Origin: Arthrobacter sp. DWC3
Lineage (GTDB): Bacteria; Actinomycetota; Actinomycetes; Actinomycetales; Micrococcaceae
Assembly: GCF_002929375.1 (NCBI RefSeq)
Contig: NZ_PJIP01000017.1
Span: 1 to 47,817 of the forward strand
Reading direction: 5' to 3'
Length of the DNA stretch: 47,817 nt
The position numbers were made by a program, and so were the translations under genes. Below are positions 7,892-18,802 of this stretch, piece after piece. Under the pieces are notes generated by a model, which saw only the letters and a list, made by a program, of their open reading frames with translations, was not told the DNA's origin and did no database searches. Position 1 is the stretch's first letter. Every line of letters begins with the position of its first letter.

Positions 7892-9454
7892 TTGATCAAG
7901 CGCTGGAACGCGGCGTCGCTCCGCTCGCAGCTCGTGGCGATTATCATGCTCCTCATGATCGTCACCGTGGGCATCACGGGCCTCGCCACGGTCTCCCTGC
8001 TGCGCGACGGACTGATCGACCGGGTGGACGCCGACCTCCAGAGCAACGCACGCGCCGTCGCCGCCGAGATCTACACCGCCGAACCGCAGGCCGACGGCGC
8101 CGTCCTGCGGTACTACGCGGCCGTGCTGGATCGGAACGGCACCAAGCTCGTGGCGAACCAGTCCGACGACGCCGAGGACGTCCCGGACCTCGACGGCATC
8201 ACACAGGAACGCATCATCGCCCTCGACGGCGCCGGGTTCGACGTCGCCAGCACAGGCGCCGACAGCCAGGGCTGGCGCGTACGGATCTTCCGGTTCGCCA
8301 ACACCGAGGGCTACCTCGCCATCGCCTCCCGGCTCAACACCGTCAACGAATCGCTGCAGGAGGCCGGGGAGATCATCTTCACCTCGGGCCTGATCACCAC
8401 GGCGCTGGCCTCCCTCATCGCCTTCGTTGCCGTGACCCGGCAGTTCGCGCCCCTCGCCCGGGTGGAACGCACCGCCGCCGCCATCGCCGCCGGCGATCTG
8501 TCCCGCCGCGTCGCCGTCGAGCGGCCGTCCACGGAGATCGGCCGACTGTCACGATCCCTCAACGCGATGCTCGCGCACATCGAACGCGCGTTCGCGGCCC
8601 GGACGACGTCGGAGACCAAGATGCGACGCTTCGTCGCGGACGCGTCGCACGAGCTGCGGACGCCGCTGGTGACCATCCGGGGCTACTCGGAGCTCTACCG
8701 GCACGGGGCCCTGCAGAAGGAGGAGGACGTCGCCGCCGCCATGGGGCGCATCGAGAGCGAGGCGATCCGCATGGGCCAACTGGTCGAGGACCTCCTGACC
8801 CTCGCGAGGATCGACGAGCAGCGTCCCCTCGAGGTGAAGCCCGTGGACCTCATGGTGCTCGGCCACGATGCCGCGTTCGATGCCCGGGCCACAGCACCGG
8901 ACCGGACCGTCACCGTCATCGGGCTGGACGGCGGCCACCCGCGCTCCGCACCGACCAGAGGTGACGAGGCCCGGCTGCGCCAGGTGGTCGCGAACCTCAT
9001 GACCAACGCGCTCCGCTACACGCCCGAGGGCTCACCGATCGAACTCGCCATCGGCGTCGCACCCGTGCTGCACGGCCACAGCGATGCCGTCCTGGAAGTA
9101 CGGGACCACGGCCCCGGGATCTCCGAGGACGACGCCGCCAAGGTCTTCGAGCGCTTCTACCGCGCCGACACATCCCGCCACCGCGAGACGGGCGGCACCG
9201 GTCTCGGCCTGGCGATCGTAGCGGCCCTGGTCGCACAGCACGACGGCTCCGTACGCCTGGAGGAGACTCCCGGCGGTGGCGCGACGCTGTCGATCCGCTT
9301 GCCCCACGTGCCCGGCGAGGGTCCGGGCGACGACACCGATCCCTCGGACCGGTCCGCCGCGGGCGACGAGGAGCATGCCTACTCGAACGGCATCACTCCT
9401 CCACAGGCACCCTCCACCAAGCCGGTTGTCCACAAACCCCGCGAGGGCCGCTGA
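7892..9454 (+). CDS. Membrane sensor histidine kinase (HAMP-HisKA-HATPase)
   Basis: 520 residues. TM1 at about 13-36, extracytoplasmic sensor region about 37-160, TM2 about 161-182, HAMP about 183-236, HisKA with phosphorylated H253 (ADASHELRTPL), and HATPase with N box (NLMTNALRYTPEG), G1 (VRDHGPGI), F box (FERFYR) and G2 (GGTGLGLAI). The last 60 residues are polar and low-complexity. The start is TTG, giving a short basic N-terminus before TM1 as expected for the family. It forms a two-component operon with the regulator just upstream; the signal is unknown. Confidence 0.94.
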   Translation: MIKRWNAASLRSQLVAIIMLLMIVTVGITGLATVSLLRDGLIDRVDADLQSNARAVAAEIYTAEPQADGAVLRYYAAVLDRNGTKLVANQSDDAEDVPDLDGITQERIIALDGAGFDVASTGADSQGWRVRIFRFANTEGYLAIASRLNTVNESLQEAGEIIFTSGLITTALASLIAFVAVTRQFAPLARVERTAAAIAAGDLSRRVAVERPSTEIGRLSRSLNAMLAHIERAFAARTTSETKMRRFVADASHELRTPLVTIRGYSELYRHGALQKEEDVAAAMGRIESEAIRMGQLVEDLLTLARIDEQRPLEVKPVDLMVLGHDAAFDARATAPDRTVTVIGLDGGHPRSAPTRGDEARLRQVVANLMTNALRYTPEGSPIELAIGVAPVLHGHSDAVLEVRDHGPGISEDDAAKVFERFYRADTSRHRETGGTGLGLAIVAALVAQHDGSVRLEETPGGGATLSIRLPHVPGEGPGDDTDPSDRSAAGDEEHAYSNGITPPQAPSTKPVVHKPREGR

Positions 9455-9518
9455 TCGGTGCTCGCCGTGCCCTAGCCTCGATCGCGTCACGGAAGCGCGA
9501 GTACAGGGGAGCACAGCA

Positions 9519-9809
9519 ATGGCATTCTTCAACGTGGACACCGACAGCCTGGCCGCCAGAAGCAGCCAGGTGCAGGGCACCATCACGAGGCTGCGGGCGG
9601 AGGTCGATTCGATGCAGGCCGGGCTGCGTGAGCTCGAGGGCCTGTGGACTGGCCAGGCGGCCACCAACTTCCAGCAGCTGATCCTGCAGTGGAGGGCCAC
9701 GCAGCAGCAGGTCGAGGAGTCCCTGACCGGCATCAACGACGCCCTCACCGTCGCCACCCGGCAGTACGCGGACGCCGAGCAGAGCAACGCCCGCATGTTC
9801 ATGAGCTGA
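9519..9809 (+). CDS. WXG100 family (ESAT-6-like) protein
   Basis: 96 residues, all-helical hairpin. The turn carries the signature W43-T44-G45 (GLWTGQAATNF) and the C-terminus has a YADAE element matching the YxxxD/E export signal of type VII secretion substrates. An AGGGGAG ribosome site lies 7 bases before the ATG. No ESX/EccC gene or second WXG100 partner is in the window, so it is an orphan that either homodimerises and uses a system elsewhere or has a different role. It lies 64 bases downstream of the sensor kinase gene and may share its transcript. Confidence 0.92.
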   Translation: MAFFNVDTDSLAARSSQVQGTITRLRAEVDSMQAGLRELEGLWTGQAATNFQQLILQWRATQQQVEESLTGINDALTVATRQYADAEQSNARMFMS

Positions 9810-9941
9810 ACGGATCGAACGCCCCGGCAGCCTGACCCGGCCCGGGAGCGGTTCCGCACGCGCCGCCGGCCGGTTCCGCCATGGCTGGTTCTGGCTGACC
9901 CGGTAGAACGCCTGGGCCTCCGTCCGGGCCGTGGACGCCGA

Positions 9942-9976
9942 AAGGGCGGCACCCCCGCCCGGGGAGTGCCGCCCTT
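9942..9976 (-). terminator. Intergenic hairpin, probable groEL terminator
   Basis: 11-bp arms AAGGGCGGCAC and GTGCCGCCCTT with an extra CCCC/GGGG inner stem. It lies between the convergent WXG100 and groEL genes, 32 bases beyond the groEL stop. A weak CTTTC tail follows on the minus strand. Confidence 0.7.
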
Positions 9977-10008
9977 CTCGAACTGCGGTGCAGGTAGCGC
10001 CGTGGGGG

Positions 10009-11983
<1,975 letters not shown>

Positions 11984-12751
11984 GTGTCGTCGTCAGCAAG
12001 CGGTCCGGACAGGGAGTCCGACGCGTCATCGTACGAGCAGTCCGGCGGTCGCGAACGGGAGGGCGGGGCTCCGGGAAGCACCTCCCATGGAGCCGGGCAG
12101 GGCCCGACCGCCGAGGAGAACGCCTCCCCGGATTCTTGGGGTTCGGGTGATGTCGGCACCTCCCCGCTGGAACCCGTTACCGGGCCCTACACACCGGGCG
12201 CCCGGGATCCGTACGCCCAGCCGTCCCGGGACCCGTACGGCCGGCAGACGCCGGGTCAGGACCCTTACCAGCAGCAGACGCCGGGACAGGACCCGTACGC
12301 CCAGCGGTCCGCGCAGAACCCGTACACGCAACAGCCACCAGTGCAGAACCCGTACACCCCGGGACACCCCCAGGGGTCGTACGGGCAGGACAGCTCCGGC
12401 CGGGCTCCCTACGGGCAGCCCTCCCCCGCACAGGGCGGGTACAACCAGGGCGGGTACAACCAGGGCGGGTACCCGCAGGGACAGTACGGTCAGCCGTACG
12501 CACCCCAGAAGTCCCGTGTGGTCGCCGGAGTCCTCGGGATCCTGCTGGGATCCCTCGGCATCCACCGGTTCTACCTCGGCTACACCACGATCGGCATCGT
12601 CCTGGTCCTCATGTCCACCGTAGGGGTGTTCCTGACGTTCGGGCTCAGCGCCATCGCGGCCGGCATCTGGGGACTCGTCGAGGGCATCCTGATCCTGGTC
12701 GGATCCGGGTCGTTCCGGACGGACGCACGCGGCATCCCGCTCAAGGAGTGA
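11984..12751 (+). CDS. TM2 domain membrane protein with Pro/Gln/Tyr-rich repeats
   Basis: 255 residues. Residues 1-170 are disordered and built of repeats: seven or eight DPY/NPY units (for example TPGQDPY twice), then YNQGGYNQGGYPQG. Residues about 175-250 form a TM2 domain: two membrane helices with the GSLGIHRFYLGYTTIG motif between them. TM2 proteins have no assigned enzymatic role. The start is GTG with a strong AGGGGAGG site. The repeats are Pro/Gln/Tyr-rich and could mediate protein interactions (inference). Confidence 0.88.
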   Translation: MSSSASGPDRESDASSYEQSGGREREGGAPGSTSHGAGQGPTAEENASPDSWGSGDVGTSPLEPVTGPYTPGARDPYAQPSRDPYGRQTPGQDPYQQQTPGQDPYAQRSAQNPYTQQPPVQNPYTPGHPQGSYGQDSSGRAPYGQPSPAQGGYNQGGYNQGGYPQGQYGQPYAPQKSRVVAGVLGILLGSLGIHRFYLGYTTIGIVLVLMSTVGVFLTFGLSAIAAGIWGLVEGILILVGSGSFRTDARGIPLKE

Positions 12752-12755
12752 CCGT

Positions 12756-12877
12756 TCGGGCGGGCCGCCCGAGGACCGACCGCCCGAGCAGAGCCAACCC
12801 ACGAACTGACGGACCAGGCGGACTGACGGCCACGAGATCACGGTCCAGGCGGACCGTCGGCTCGAGTGGCCCGACGG
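12756..12877. terminator. Two GC hairpins between convergent genes
   Basis: TCGGGCGG/CCGCCCGA arms at 12756-12772 follow the TM2 gene stop, and CCGTCGG/CCGACGG arms at 12854-12877 precede the LytR_C stop from the other side. Neither has a strong T-tract. They probably terminate the two convergent transcripts. Confidence 0.5.
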
Positions 12878-12899
12878 CCCGGGTGACGGGCCGGAGTGC

Positions 12900-13535
12900 C
12901 TACTGGAACTCCGGCCCGAGCACCACGGAGATGTACGGCGAGATCCCGGGGCTGTCGACCACATCGCCGATGCCGAGGTCTGCCGCCACCGCTTCTGCGG
13001 CGGCGCGCTGCTCCTCACCGTTGTAGAAGACCGCCGAGGTGTCGAGCGGCGCCCCCGCCCAGTTGCCCGGAAGCACCGACACCCAGCCCTCGGAGGCCAG
13101 ACGGGCCGCAGCCACCGAGGCCAGCCCGGGAGCACCGGTGCCGTTGAGCACGTTGACCGTCTGCGCCAGCTCCGCCCCGTCCCCGTCCGCACCCGACGTC
13201 GCATCCGTGCCGGGTTCGTCGGTCGACATCCCGTCCGCATCGGATGTGGCCCCGGTCGACGCCGACGAACCGTCGGACGCCGCGTCGTCCTGCGTCGCGG
13301 ACTCGCTCGGGGCGCTGGTGGGCAGTACCGCCGCCGCACCCTCGCCTCCACCGGTGAGACCCAACCGCGGCAGGAGGAAGTACGCACCCAGACCGATCAG
13401 GAGGGCGAGCACTCCCACCGTGATCTTGAGCCCGAGGGCACTCGATCGAGCCGGGATGAGCCGCTCGCGGTGGACGCCCTGGCGCGCCGAAACCTCCGGG
13501 ACCCTGTCGAACTCGTCCCGTGGGTGATCAGTCAT
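12900..13535 (-). CDS. LytR C-terminal domain (LytR_C) membrane-anchored protein
   Basis: 211 residues. Cytoplasmic basic N-terminus, one membrane helix (about 35-57), a Ser/Asp/Gly-rich acidic linker (about 60-120) and a LytR_C domain (about 122-209) that opens with the hallmark VNVLNGTGAPGLA. The LytR-CpsA-Psr catalytic domain is absent, so this is a stand-alone LytR_C protein facing the cell wall, whose precise role is unknown. ATG at 13535 has AAGGA about 10 bases upstream. It lies downstream of the DUF3263 gene on the same strand (41-base gap). Confidence 0.88.
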   Translation of the reverse strand: MTDHPRDEFDRVPEVSARQGVHRERLIPARSSALGLKITVGVLALLIGLGAYFLLPRLGLTGGGEGAAAVLPTSAPSESATQDDAASDGSSASTGATSDADGMSTDEPGTDATSGADGDGAELAQTVNVLNGTGAPGLASVAAARLASEGWVSVLPGNWAGAPLDTSAVFYNGEEQRAAAEAVAADLGIGDVVDSPGISPYISVVLGPEFQ

Positions 13536-13576
13536 GGATGAGGATGTCCTTCGCTCGTGGACCGTGGCGCGCTGGT

Positions 13577-13876
13577 TCAGATGTCCGCGCCGAGGCGGCG
13601 GGCCGAGCGTGCCTTCTGACGCGTGGACCTGAGGCGCCTCAGCCGCTTCACGAGCATGGGGTCGTGGGCGAGGGCTGCCTCGGTGTCGATCAGGGCGTTG
13701 AGCACCTGGTAGTAGTGCGTGGCGGACATGTTGAACAGGTCGCGGATGGCCTGCTCCTTCGCGCCCGAATACTTCCACCACTCGCGCTCGAGGGCGAGCA
13801 TGCGCTGTTCGCGGTCACCCAGGGCCGGCTTCGGGTCCTGCCCGGAGGTGTCCGAGTGCCTCTGTGGATCGGCCAT
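13577..13876 (-). CDS. DUF3263 family protein
   Basis: 99 residues from the chosen ATG. It contains the family core [20 protein letters not shown] and the helix-turn-helix-like [19 protein letters not shown], then a basic Arg/Lys-rich end. The fold suggests a small DNA-binding protein, but no function is established for DUF3263. An upstream in-frame ATG at 13918 would add 14 residues that look unlike the family. It is adjacent to LytR_C and divergent from uracil-DNA glycosylase. Confidence 0.85.
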   Translation of the reverse strand: MADPQRHSDTSGQDPKPALGDREQRMLALEREWWKYSGAKEQAIRDLFNMSATHYYQVLNALIDTEAALAHDPMLVKRLRRLRSTRQKARSARRLGADI

Positions 13877-13985
13877 CGCGCCACCGCCTTCCATCTGCCG
13901 GCACAACTGTCTTCCCATGGTAGAGCGGAATTACACCGGTGTCATTCCGGACACGGGCGCTGGAGGAGCGCGCAAGAATGGGGCC

Positions 13986-14810
13986 ATGACCCACGACGAC
14001 GGAGCACTCTTCGACCTTCCCGAGACCCCTCCCCGGACCAGCTCCCCGCGTGGTCGCGGGGCCGGCCGGAACGCCGAACCGACTGCTCCCTCGCCCAACG
14101 CGTCGGTCTTCCCCTTCGCGGCACCCGCCGGCGTCGGCGACCTCCTCCCCGCGGACTGGGCAGCGGCCCTGGAGCCCGTCGAACCCGTGCTGCACCAGCT
14201 CGCCGAGTCCCTCGGCGCCGACCTCGACAAGGGCCGGCAGGTGCTGCCCGACGCACGCTTCATCCTCCGCGCGTTCACCACGCCGCTGGATCGCGTGCGG
14301 GTGGTCATCGTGGGACAGGACCCCTATCCGACGGTGGGCCACGCCGTGGGACTCAGCTTCGCCGTCGACCCCGCCACGCGCCCCATCCCCCGCAGCCTGG
14401 CGAACATCTATCGGGAACTCGCCTCGGACACCGGGTCCGCGCCGCCCGCCACGGGCGACCTGTCCGGCTGGTCCGAGCAGGGCGTCCTCCTGCTGAACCG
14501 GGTGCTGACGGTCCGCGCAGGAGAGACCGCCTCCCACCGCGGGATCGGCTGGGAGCTGGTGACGGACGCCGCGATCCGGGCCCTCGTGGCCAGAGGCGGG
14601 CCGCTCGTGGCGATCCTGTGGGGCAAGGACGCCCTGCGCCTCAAGCCGCTGCTCGGTCGGACGCCCACCGTCGAATCGGTGCATCCGAGCCCGCTGTCCG
14701 CCTCCCGGGGGTTCTTCGGCTCACGGCCGTTCAGCCGCGTGAACGAACTCCTGGTCCAGCAGGGCGCCGACCCGATCGACTGGTCGCACACGTCGGCGGC
14801 CGGCGCCTGA
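13986..14810 (+). CDS. ung: Uracil-DNA glycosylase, family 1
   Basis: 274 residues. It removes uracil from DNA as the first step of base excision repair. The water-activating motif GQDPYP carries D112; the ser-pro loop [12 protein letters not shown] and the catalytic-His loop [13 protein letters not shown] are intact. Residues 1-45 are a disordered extension absent from the E. coli enzyme. No good Shine-Dalgarno is near the ATG; AAGAAT at 13974-13979 lies 6 bases before it, so a leaderless message is possible. Confidence 0.96.
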   Translation: MTHDDGALFDLPETPPRTSSPRGRGAGRNAEPTAPSPNASVFPFAAPAGVGDLLPADWAAALEPVEPVLHQLAESLGADLDKGRQVLPDARFILRAFTTPLDRVRVVIVGQDPYPTVGHAVGLSFAVDPATRPIPRSLANIYRELASDTGSAPPATGDLSGWSEQGVLLLNRVLTVRAGETASHRGIGWELVTDAAIRALVARGGPLVAILWGKDALRLKPLLGRTPTVESVHPSPLSASRGFFGSRPFSRVNELLVQQGADPIDWSHTSAAGA

Positions 14811-14840
14811 GACGAGGCGTCCCGGACGTCCGCCGCGCAG

Positions 14841-16529
14841 CTAGCGCCGCCGGTTCCTCTGCCGGTCGTCGGCGCTGAGTTTCCTCGTGAACGGTCGGGC
14901 GAGGTTGTCGCCCAGCACCACCCCGGCCGCCACGGCGAGCACGATGGTCAGGGCGTTGAACAGGCCGAACGCGCCGTCGCTCGCCACCCCGGAGTCGATG
15001 GTGAGCATGTACATCGAGCGGAAGATGGTCAGCCCCGGGTACAGGAACAGGACGGCAGGTACGGCCACCACCAGCTGCGGAGCACCGAGCCGCAGCGCGA
15101 CGACGCGCGAGAGCGCACCGATGAGGATCGCCGCGAGGGCGGGGGCGAGCCGGTACCCCACTCCGGCGGCCATGACGCTGACCATCAGGAGGTAACCCGC
15201 CACGGCGACGAGCGACGTCGGGACGACCAGCCTCACGTCCGTCTGCTCGGCCACGCAGATCATGGCCACCGCCACGAACGTGAGCAGCGCGACCACGGGC
15301 CACGGGTACTGGCTGCCCGAGGACTCGAGGACCTCGAGCTCCGGGATCCCCAGGGCCGCTCCCGCCATTAGCGCGACGGCGATCCCGGCCACCAGCGCCG
15401 CGAAGACGAGGATCGCCGAGAGGAAACGACCTGCGGCGGTGACCGGGAAGCCGTTGATGGCGTCCTGCGTGGCGGAGACGAGCCGGCCGGTCGGCAGGAG
15501 CAGCAGGATCCCTCCCACCACCACCAGCGCCGGGGAGATCGGCACCTGCAACCACCAGAACAGCATCGCGATCAGGGTGACGAGCGCTGACGACGTGGCG
15601 ACCGAGAAGAACTCCGGCACCCGCCACTCGCCGAGCTTGCGGCTCACCAGGTCCACCAGGATGCAGCTGACGAACCCGATGAGTGATGCGAGCGGGGTCC
15701 CGCCGACGAACCCTACGATGGCCGCCGCGAAGATCCCGAACGCCGCGGTCACCATCCAGCGGGGGAAGGGCTTGGGCCGGTGCGTGATCTCGTCGAGCCG
15801 CTGTGCCGCCTCGGTCCGCGAGACCCCGCCGTCGGCGATGTCGGAGACGAGCCGGTGGATGGCCGTGAGCCCGGCATAGTTGTTGGTCCACGAGCGCACC
15901 ACGCGCAGCACCGTCGTCGGTGTCTGGTCCTTCGCCGAGTAGTTGATCACCACCGACTGGTTGGTGATGTCCACCTCGATGTGGTCCAAACCGAAGGCCG
16001 CCGTGACGGCGATGATGCTGGTCTCCACCTCGAGGGCTCCCGCGCCGTAGCGGAACATCGTCTCGGCCAGGTTGAGGGCGAAGTCGAGGGCCTTGCGCGC
16101 ACTGGCGTCCGGGCCTCCGACATGGATCATCGGGTTCGCATAGGGGCTGCCGGCGAGCCGCTCGACGATGCTCATGGCCTGGGTGGGCGGCGCCTCACCC
16201 TGCACGAGGCGCCGGAGCACCGTGCGGGCGGCCGCATTGGAGCGGCCCGACGAGGGGACGCTCATGGGGGTCGTGGGCAGGGCGTCCGTCGGCCGCGGGA
16301 AGGGCTGCCACTGGCGTCCCGAACGCGGGACCTTCGGTTCGGATGCCGGCCGCTTCGGAGGACCACCGGCCCGGTTGCCCTTCCGGCCCACCCCTGGCTT
16401 GCCCGCCGCCAGCTTCGACTTCTCGTCGTCGGACGGGTCGAAGGGACGCTGGATCACCGGCAGGGCCTCCGCCCTGGGCGAGGGATCGGTCGGCCAGGGG
16501 CCGTTCGCCGGGGTCGAACCGTCTTTCAC
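14841..16529 (-). CDS. ThrE-family threonine/serine exporter
   Basis: 562 residues. Residues 1-100 are a long polar cytoplasmic extension. The ThrE N-terminal domain (DUF1212, about 130-265, with AETMFRYGAGALEVETSI) is followed by two blocks of about five membrane helices each (about 270-410 and 420-550, DUF1212 plus ThrE_2). This is the organisation of Corynebacterium ThrE, which exports L-threonine and L-serine, but about 70 residues longer at the N-terminus. The GTG start has AAAGG upstream. It lies 46 bases after the FemAB gene on the same strand, probably one transcript. Confidence 0.88.
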   Translation of the reverse strand: MKDGSTPANGPWPTDPSPRAEALPVIQRPFDPSDDEKSKLAAGKPGVGRKGNRAGGPPKRPASEPKVPRSGRQWQPFPRPTDALPTTPMSVPSSGRSNAAARTVLRRLVQGEAPPTQAMSIVERLAGSPYANPMIHVGGPDASARKALDFALNLAETMFRYGAGALEVETSIIAVTAAFGLDHIEVDITNQSVVINYSAKDQTPTTVLRVVRSWTNNYAGLTAIHRLVSDIADGGVSRTEAAQRLDEITHRPKPFPRWMVTAAFGIFAAAIVGFVGGTPLASLIGFVSCILVDLVSRKLGEWRVPEFFSVATSSALVTLIAMLFWWLQVPISPALVVVGGILLLLPTGRLVSATQDAINGFPVTAAGRFLSAILVFAALVAGIAVALMAGAALGIPELEVLESSGSQYPWPVVALLTFVAVAMICVAEQTDVRLVVPTSLVAVAGYLLMVSVMAAGVGYRLAPALAAILIGALSRVVALRLGAPQLVVAVPAVLFLYPGLTIFRSMYMLTIDSGVASDGAFGLFNALTIVLAVAAGVVLGDNLARPFTRKLSADDRQRNRRR

Positions 16530-16575
16530 AGCGGCCTTTCATGCGTCGATCCCCGCGGCGCTCCGCGGGATCTTC

Positions 16576-17649
16576 TCAGTAGAACGGTTGGTGCGTGCGC
16601 CGCCAGTGGACCTGGCGCGCCACGCGTTCGGCGATCGTGTTCCACACACGGTACTTCCAGCCGCTGACCACGAAGTCGTAGCAGCCGGCGAAGTCCGTCA
16701 CCGTCTTGGTGAAGCTCGTCTTGAACAGTCCCAGGCCGTGGTACGGGTGGTCCTTGTCCTTGAGCCTGTCGCTGGGCGGGGTGCCGCAGAAGTCGTACTC
16801 GACGATCCCGAACTCGTCCTTGAGATCGGTGATGGCCTGCCACTGCACGAGGTGCGAATCCCCGTACTGGGTCCGCCCGGGGCGGGACCCGCCGTCCTTG
16901 TACGTGCCCTTGGCCCCGTAGTTGACCACGAAGGCGCCGACCGAGGGCTGCCCGTCCTCGTACACGAAGTAGAAGCGGCCCTGCCCGGCATCCACGAAGT
17001 TCTGCCAGAAGCGGCTGTAGTACTCGAACGAGCGGATGCGGGCCGCCGAGCGGTCCTCGATGTGCGTCATCAGCGAGTACATGGCCCGGAAGGTCTCCTC
17101 GGTCGGGTCCATGCGCCGCACCTCGACGCCCTCGCGGATGGCCCTGCGGACCGCGTTGCGGCCGCGCGACTGCAGGTTCCGCAGCAGCTGGTTCGCCTCG
17201 GGCGTGGTGTCCAGGACGGCCGTACTGTCGTTCGGCTGCAGGTTGAAGGTCTTGACGAGGCCCGCCGACTCCAGGGCCTTGCGCACCTCCGGCCCGTCCA
17301 CGAGATCCGGTTCCACTTTGATCGCGAAGACGCTGTGCCCTTCCCTGCGCGCGAGATCCGCGACGGCACGTGCCGCCGCGGGCACGTGGGCGGCCTCGGT
17401 GACCGCGGGGCCCTTGATGAGGTACCACAGCGCCCCGATCAGGGGCACCTTCTTCTCCAGGACGAGATTGTGGGTCGTGTAGCCGGGCCCTTGGAGGACC
17501 ACGAAGCGCGGCCTCCAGCCGTGGTGCGACTTGACCTCGGCGAACGCCATGGAGGAGAGCATGTTGCCTCCGCCGGGGTTCGACGTCACGAGGGAATCCC
17601 AGTTCTGCTGCTCCGTCCCGGTGGCGAAACGAGCGCTGAAGTCGACCAA
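16576..17649 (-). CDS. FemAB-family peptidoglycan bridge aminoacyltransferase
   Basis: 357 residues. Two GNAT-like halves of the FemABX family, which add amino acids from aminoacyl-tRNA to the lysine of lipid II. Visible landmarks: WDSLVTSNPGGGNMLSSMAF at the start, the central LQSRGRNAVRRAIREGV, and the second-domain YGAKGTYKDGGSRP plus YDFCGTPPSDRLKDKDHPYHG, both typical of FemX/FemA enzymes. The frame is closed just upstream by TGA, so TTG at 17649 (GAGG ribosome site) is the start. It lies immediately upstream of the ThrE-like exporter and divergent from the aldo/keto reductase. Confidence 0.88.
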   Translation of the reverse strand: MVDFSARFATGTEQQNWDSLVTSNPGGGNMLSSMAFAEVKSHHGWRPRFVVLQGPGYTTHNLVLEKKVPLIGALWYLIKGPAVTEAAHVPAAARAVADLARREGHSVFAIKVEPDLVDGPEVRKALESAGLVKTFNLQPNDSTAVLDTTPEANQLLRNLQSRGRNAVRRAIREGVEVRRMDPTEETFRAMYSLMTHIEDRSAARIRSFEYYSRFWQNFVDAGQGRFYFVYEDGQPSVGAFVVNYGAKGTYKDGGSRPGRTQYGDSHLVQWQAITDLKDEFGIVEYDFCGTPPSDRLKDKDHPYHGLGLFKTSFTKTVTDFAGCYDFVVSGWKYRVWNTIAERVARQVHWRRTHQPFY

Positions 17650-17784
17650 TATTCCTCATTCGGTGGGGGGTGGCAACAGAAGGACGCCCACAAGTCTAGC
17701 GGCTGCGCCCTACCCCTCCGCGTCGCACGACGCACTGGTTGCCTCGGAAAACAGGGCATTCTGTACTCGCTCCGCCAGGGTGGC

Positions 17785-17790
17785 TAGCAT
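17785..17790 (+). promoter_or_regulatory. -10 element of a probable leaderless promoter
   Basis: TAGCAT ends 7 bases before the ATG at 17798, with no Shine-Dalgarno sequence between. This predicts transcription starting on the start codon of the aldo/keto reductase. Confidence 0.45.
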
Positions 17791-17797
17791 CGGCGAT

Positions 17798-18802
17798 ATG
17801 GACTTCAGACACCTCGGAAACAGCGGCTTCAAGATCTCGGAGATCACCTACGGCAACTGGCTCACCCACGGCTCGCAGGTCGAGAACGACGTGGCGACGC
17901 AGTGCGTCCGCGCCGCGCTCGACGTCGGCATCACCACCTTCGACACGGCGGACGTCTACGCGAACACGGCGGCGGAGACCGTCCTCGGCGAGGCACTGAA
18001 GGGCGAGCGCCGCCAGTCGCTCGAGATCTTCACGAAGGTCTGGGGACCTACGGGCCCCAAGGGCCACAACGACGTCGGGCTGTCGCGCAAGCACATCATG
18101 GAGTCGATCGACGGCTCCCTGCAGCGCCTGCAGACCGACTACGTGGACCTGTACCAGGCGCACCGGTACGACTACGCGACACCGCTCGAGGAGACGATGC
18201 AGGCGTTCGCGGACATCGTGCGTCAGGGCAAGGCGCTCTACATCGGCGTCAGCGAATGGACTGCCCAGCAGATCCGCGACGGGCACGCCCTCGCGAAGGA
18301 CCTCGGCTTCCAGCTCATCTCCAACCAGCCGCAGTACTCCATGCTGTGGCGCGTCATCGAGGGCGAGGTCGTCCCGACCTCCGAGGAGCTCGGGCTGTCC
18401 CAGATCGTCTGGTCGCCCGTCGCCCAGGGCGTCCTGACCGGCAAGTACAAGCCCGGCCAGCAGCCCGAGCAGGGCACGCGCGCCTCGGACGACAAGGGCG
18501 GCGCGGACATGATCAAGCGCTGGATGGGCGACGACGTCCTCACCGGCGTCCAGAAGCTCGCACCCATCGCCGACGGCGTGGGCCTCACCATGGCACAGCT
18601 CGCCATCGCCTGGGTGCTGCAGAACAGCAACGTGGCCTCGGCGATCATCGGCGCCTCGCGTCCGGAGCAGGTCGAGTCCAACGCGGCCGCCGCCGGCGTG
18701 AAGCTCGACGACGACGTTCTGAAGGCGATCGACGACGCCATCGGCGACCTCGCCGAGACGGACGTCGCGCGGACCGTCTCCCCCGCGAAGCGGCCCGCCT
18801 GA
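17798..18802 (+). CDS. Aldo/keto reductase (Kv-beta/YghZ-like)
   Basis: 334 residues, a cytosolic TIM-barrel NADPH oxidoreductase. The catalytic tetrad D49, Y54, K80 and H122 is intact (TFDTADVYAN, FTKVW, YQAHRYD). The C-terminal IIGASRPEQVESN is the usual NADPH-binding segment. The N-terminus MDFRHLGNSGFKISEITYG places it with the Kv-beta/YghZ subgroup that reduces aldehydes and ketones such as methylglyoxal. Its TGA overlaps the ATG of the next gene by one base. Confidence 0.93.
   Translation: MDFRHLGNSGFKISEITYGNWLTHGSQVENDVATQCVRAALDVGITTFDTADVYANTAAETVLGEALKGERRQSLEIFTKVWGPTGPKGHNDVGLSRKHIMESIDGSLQRLQTDYVDLYQAHRYDYATPLEETMQAFADIVRQGKALYIGVSEWTAQQIRDGHALAKDLGFQLISNQPQYSMLWRVIEGEVVPTSEELGLSQIVWSPVAQGVLTGKYKPGQQPEQGTRASDDKGGADMIKRWMGDDVLTGVQKLAPIADGVGLTMAQLAIAWVLQNSNVASAIIGASRPEQVESNAAAAGVKLDDDVLKAIDDAIGDLAETDVARTVSPAKRPA

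Noticed and set aside
12190-12490. DPY/NPY and YNQGG repeats in the TM2 protein as a DNA satellite
   Set aside because: They are better seen as protein-level repeats in frame; the DNA copies vary too much for a recent expansion.
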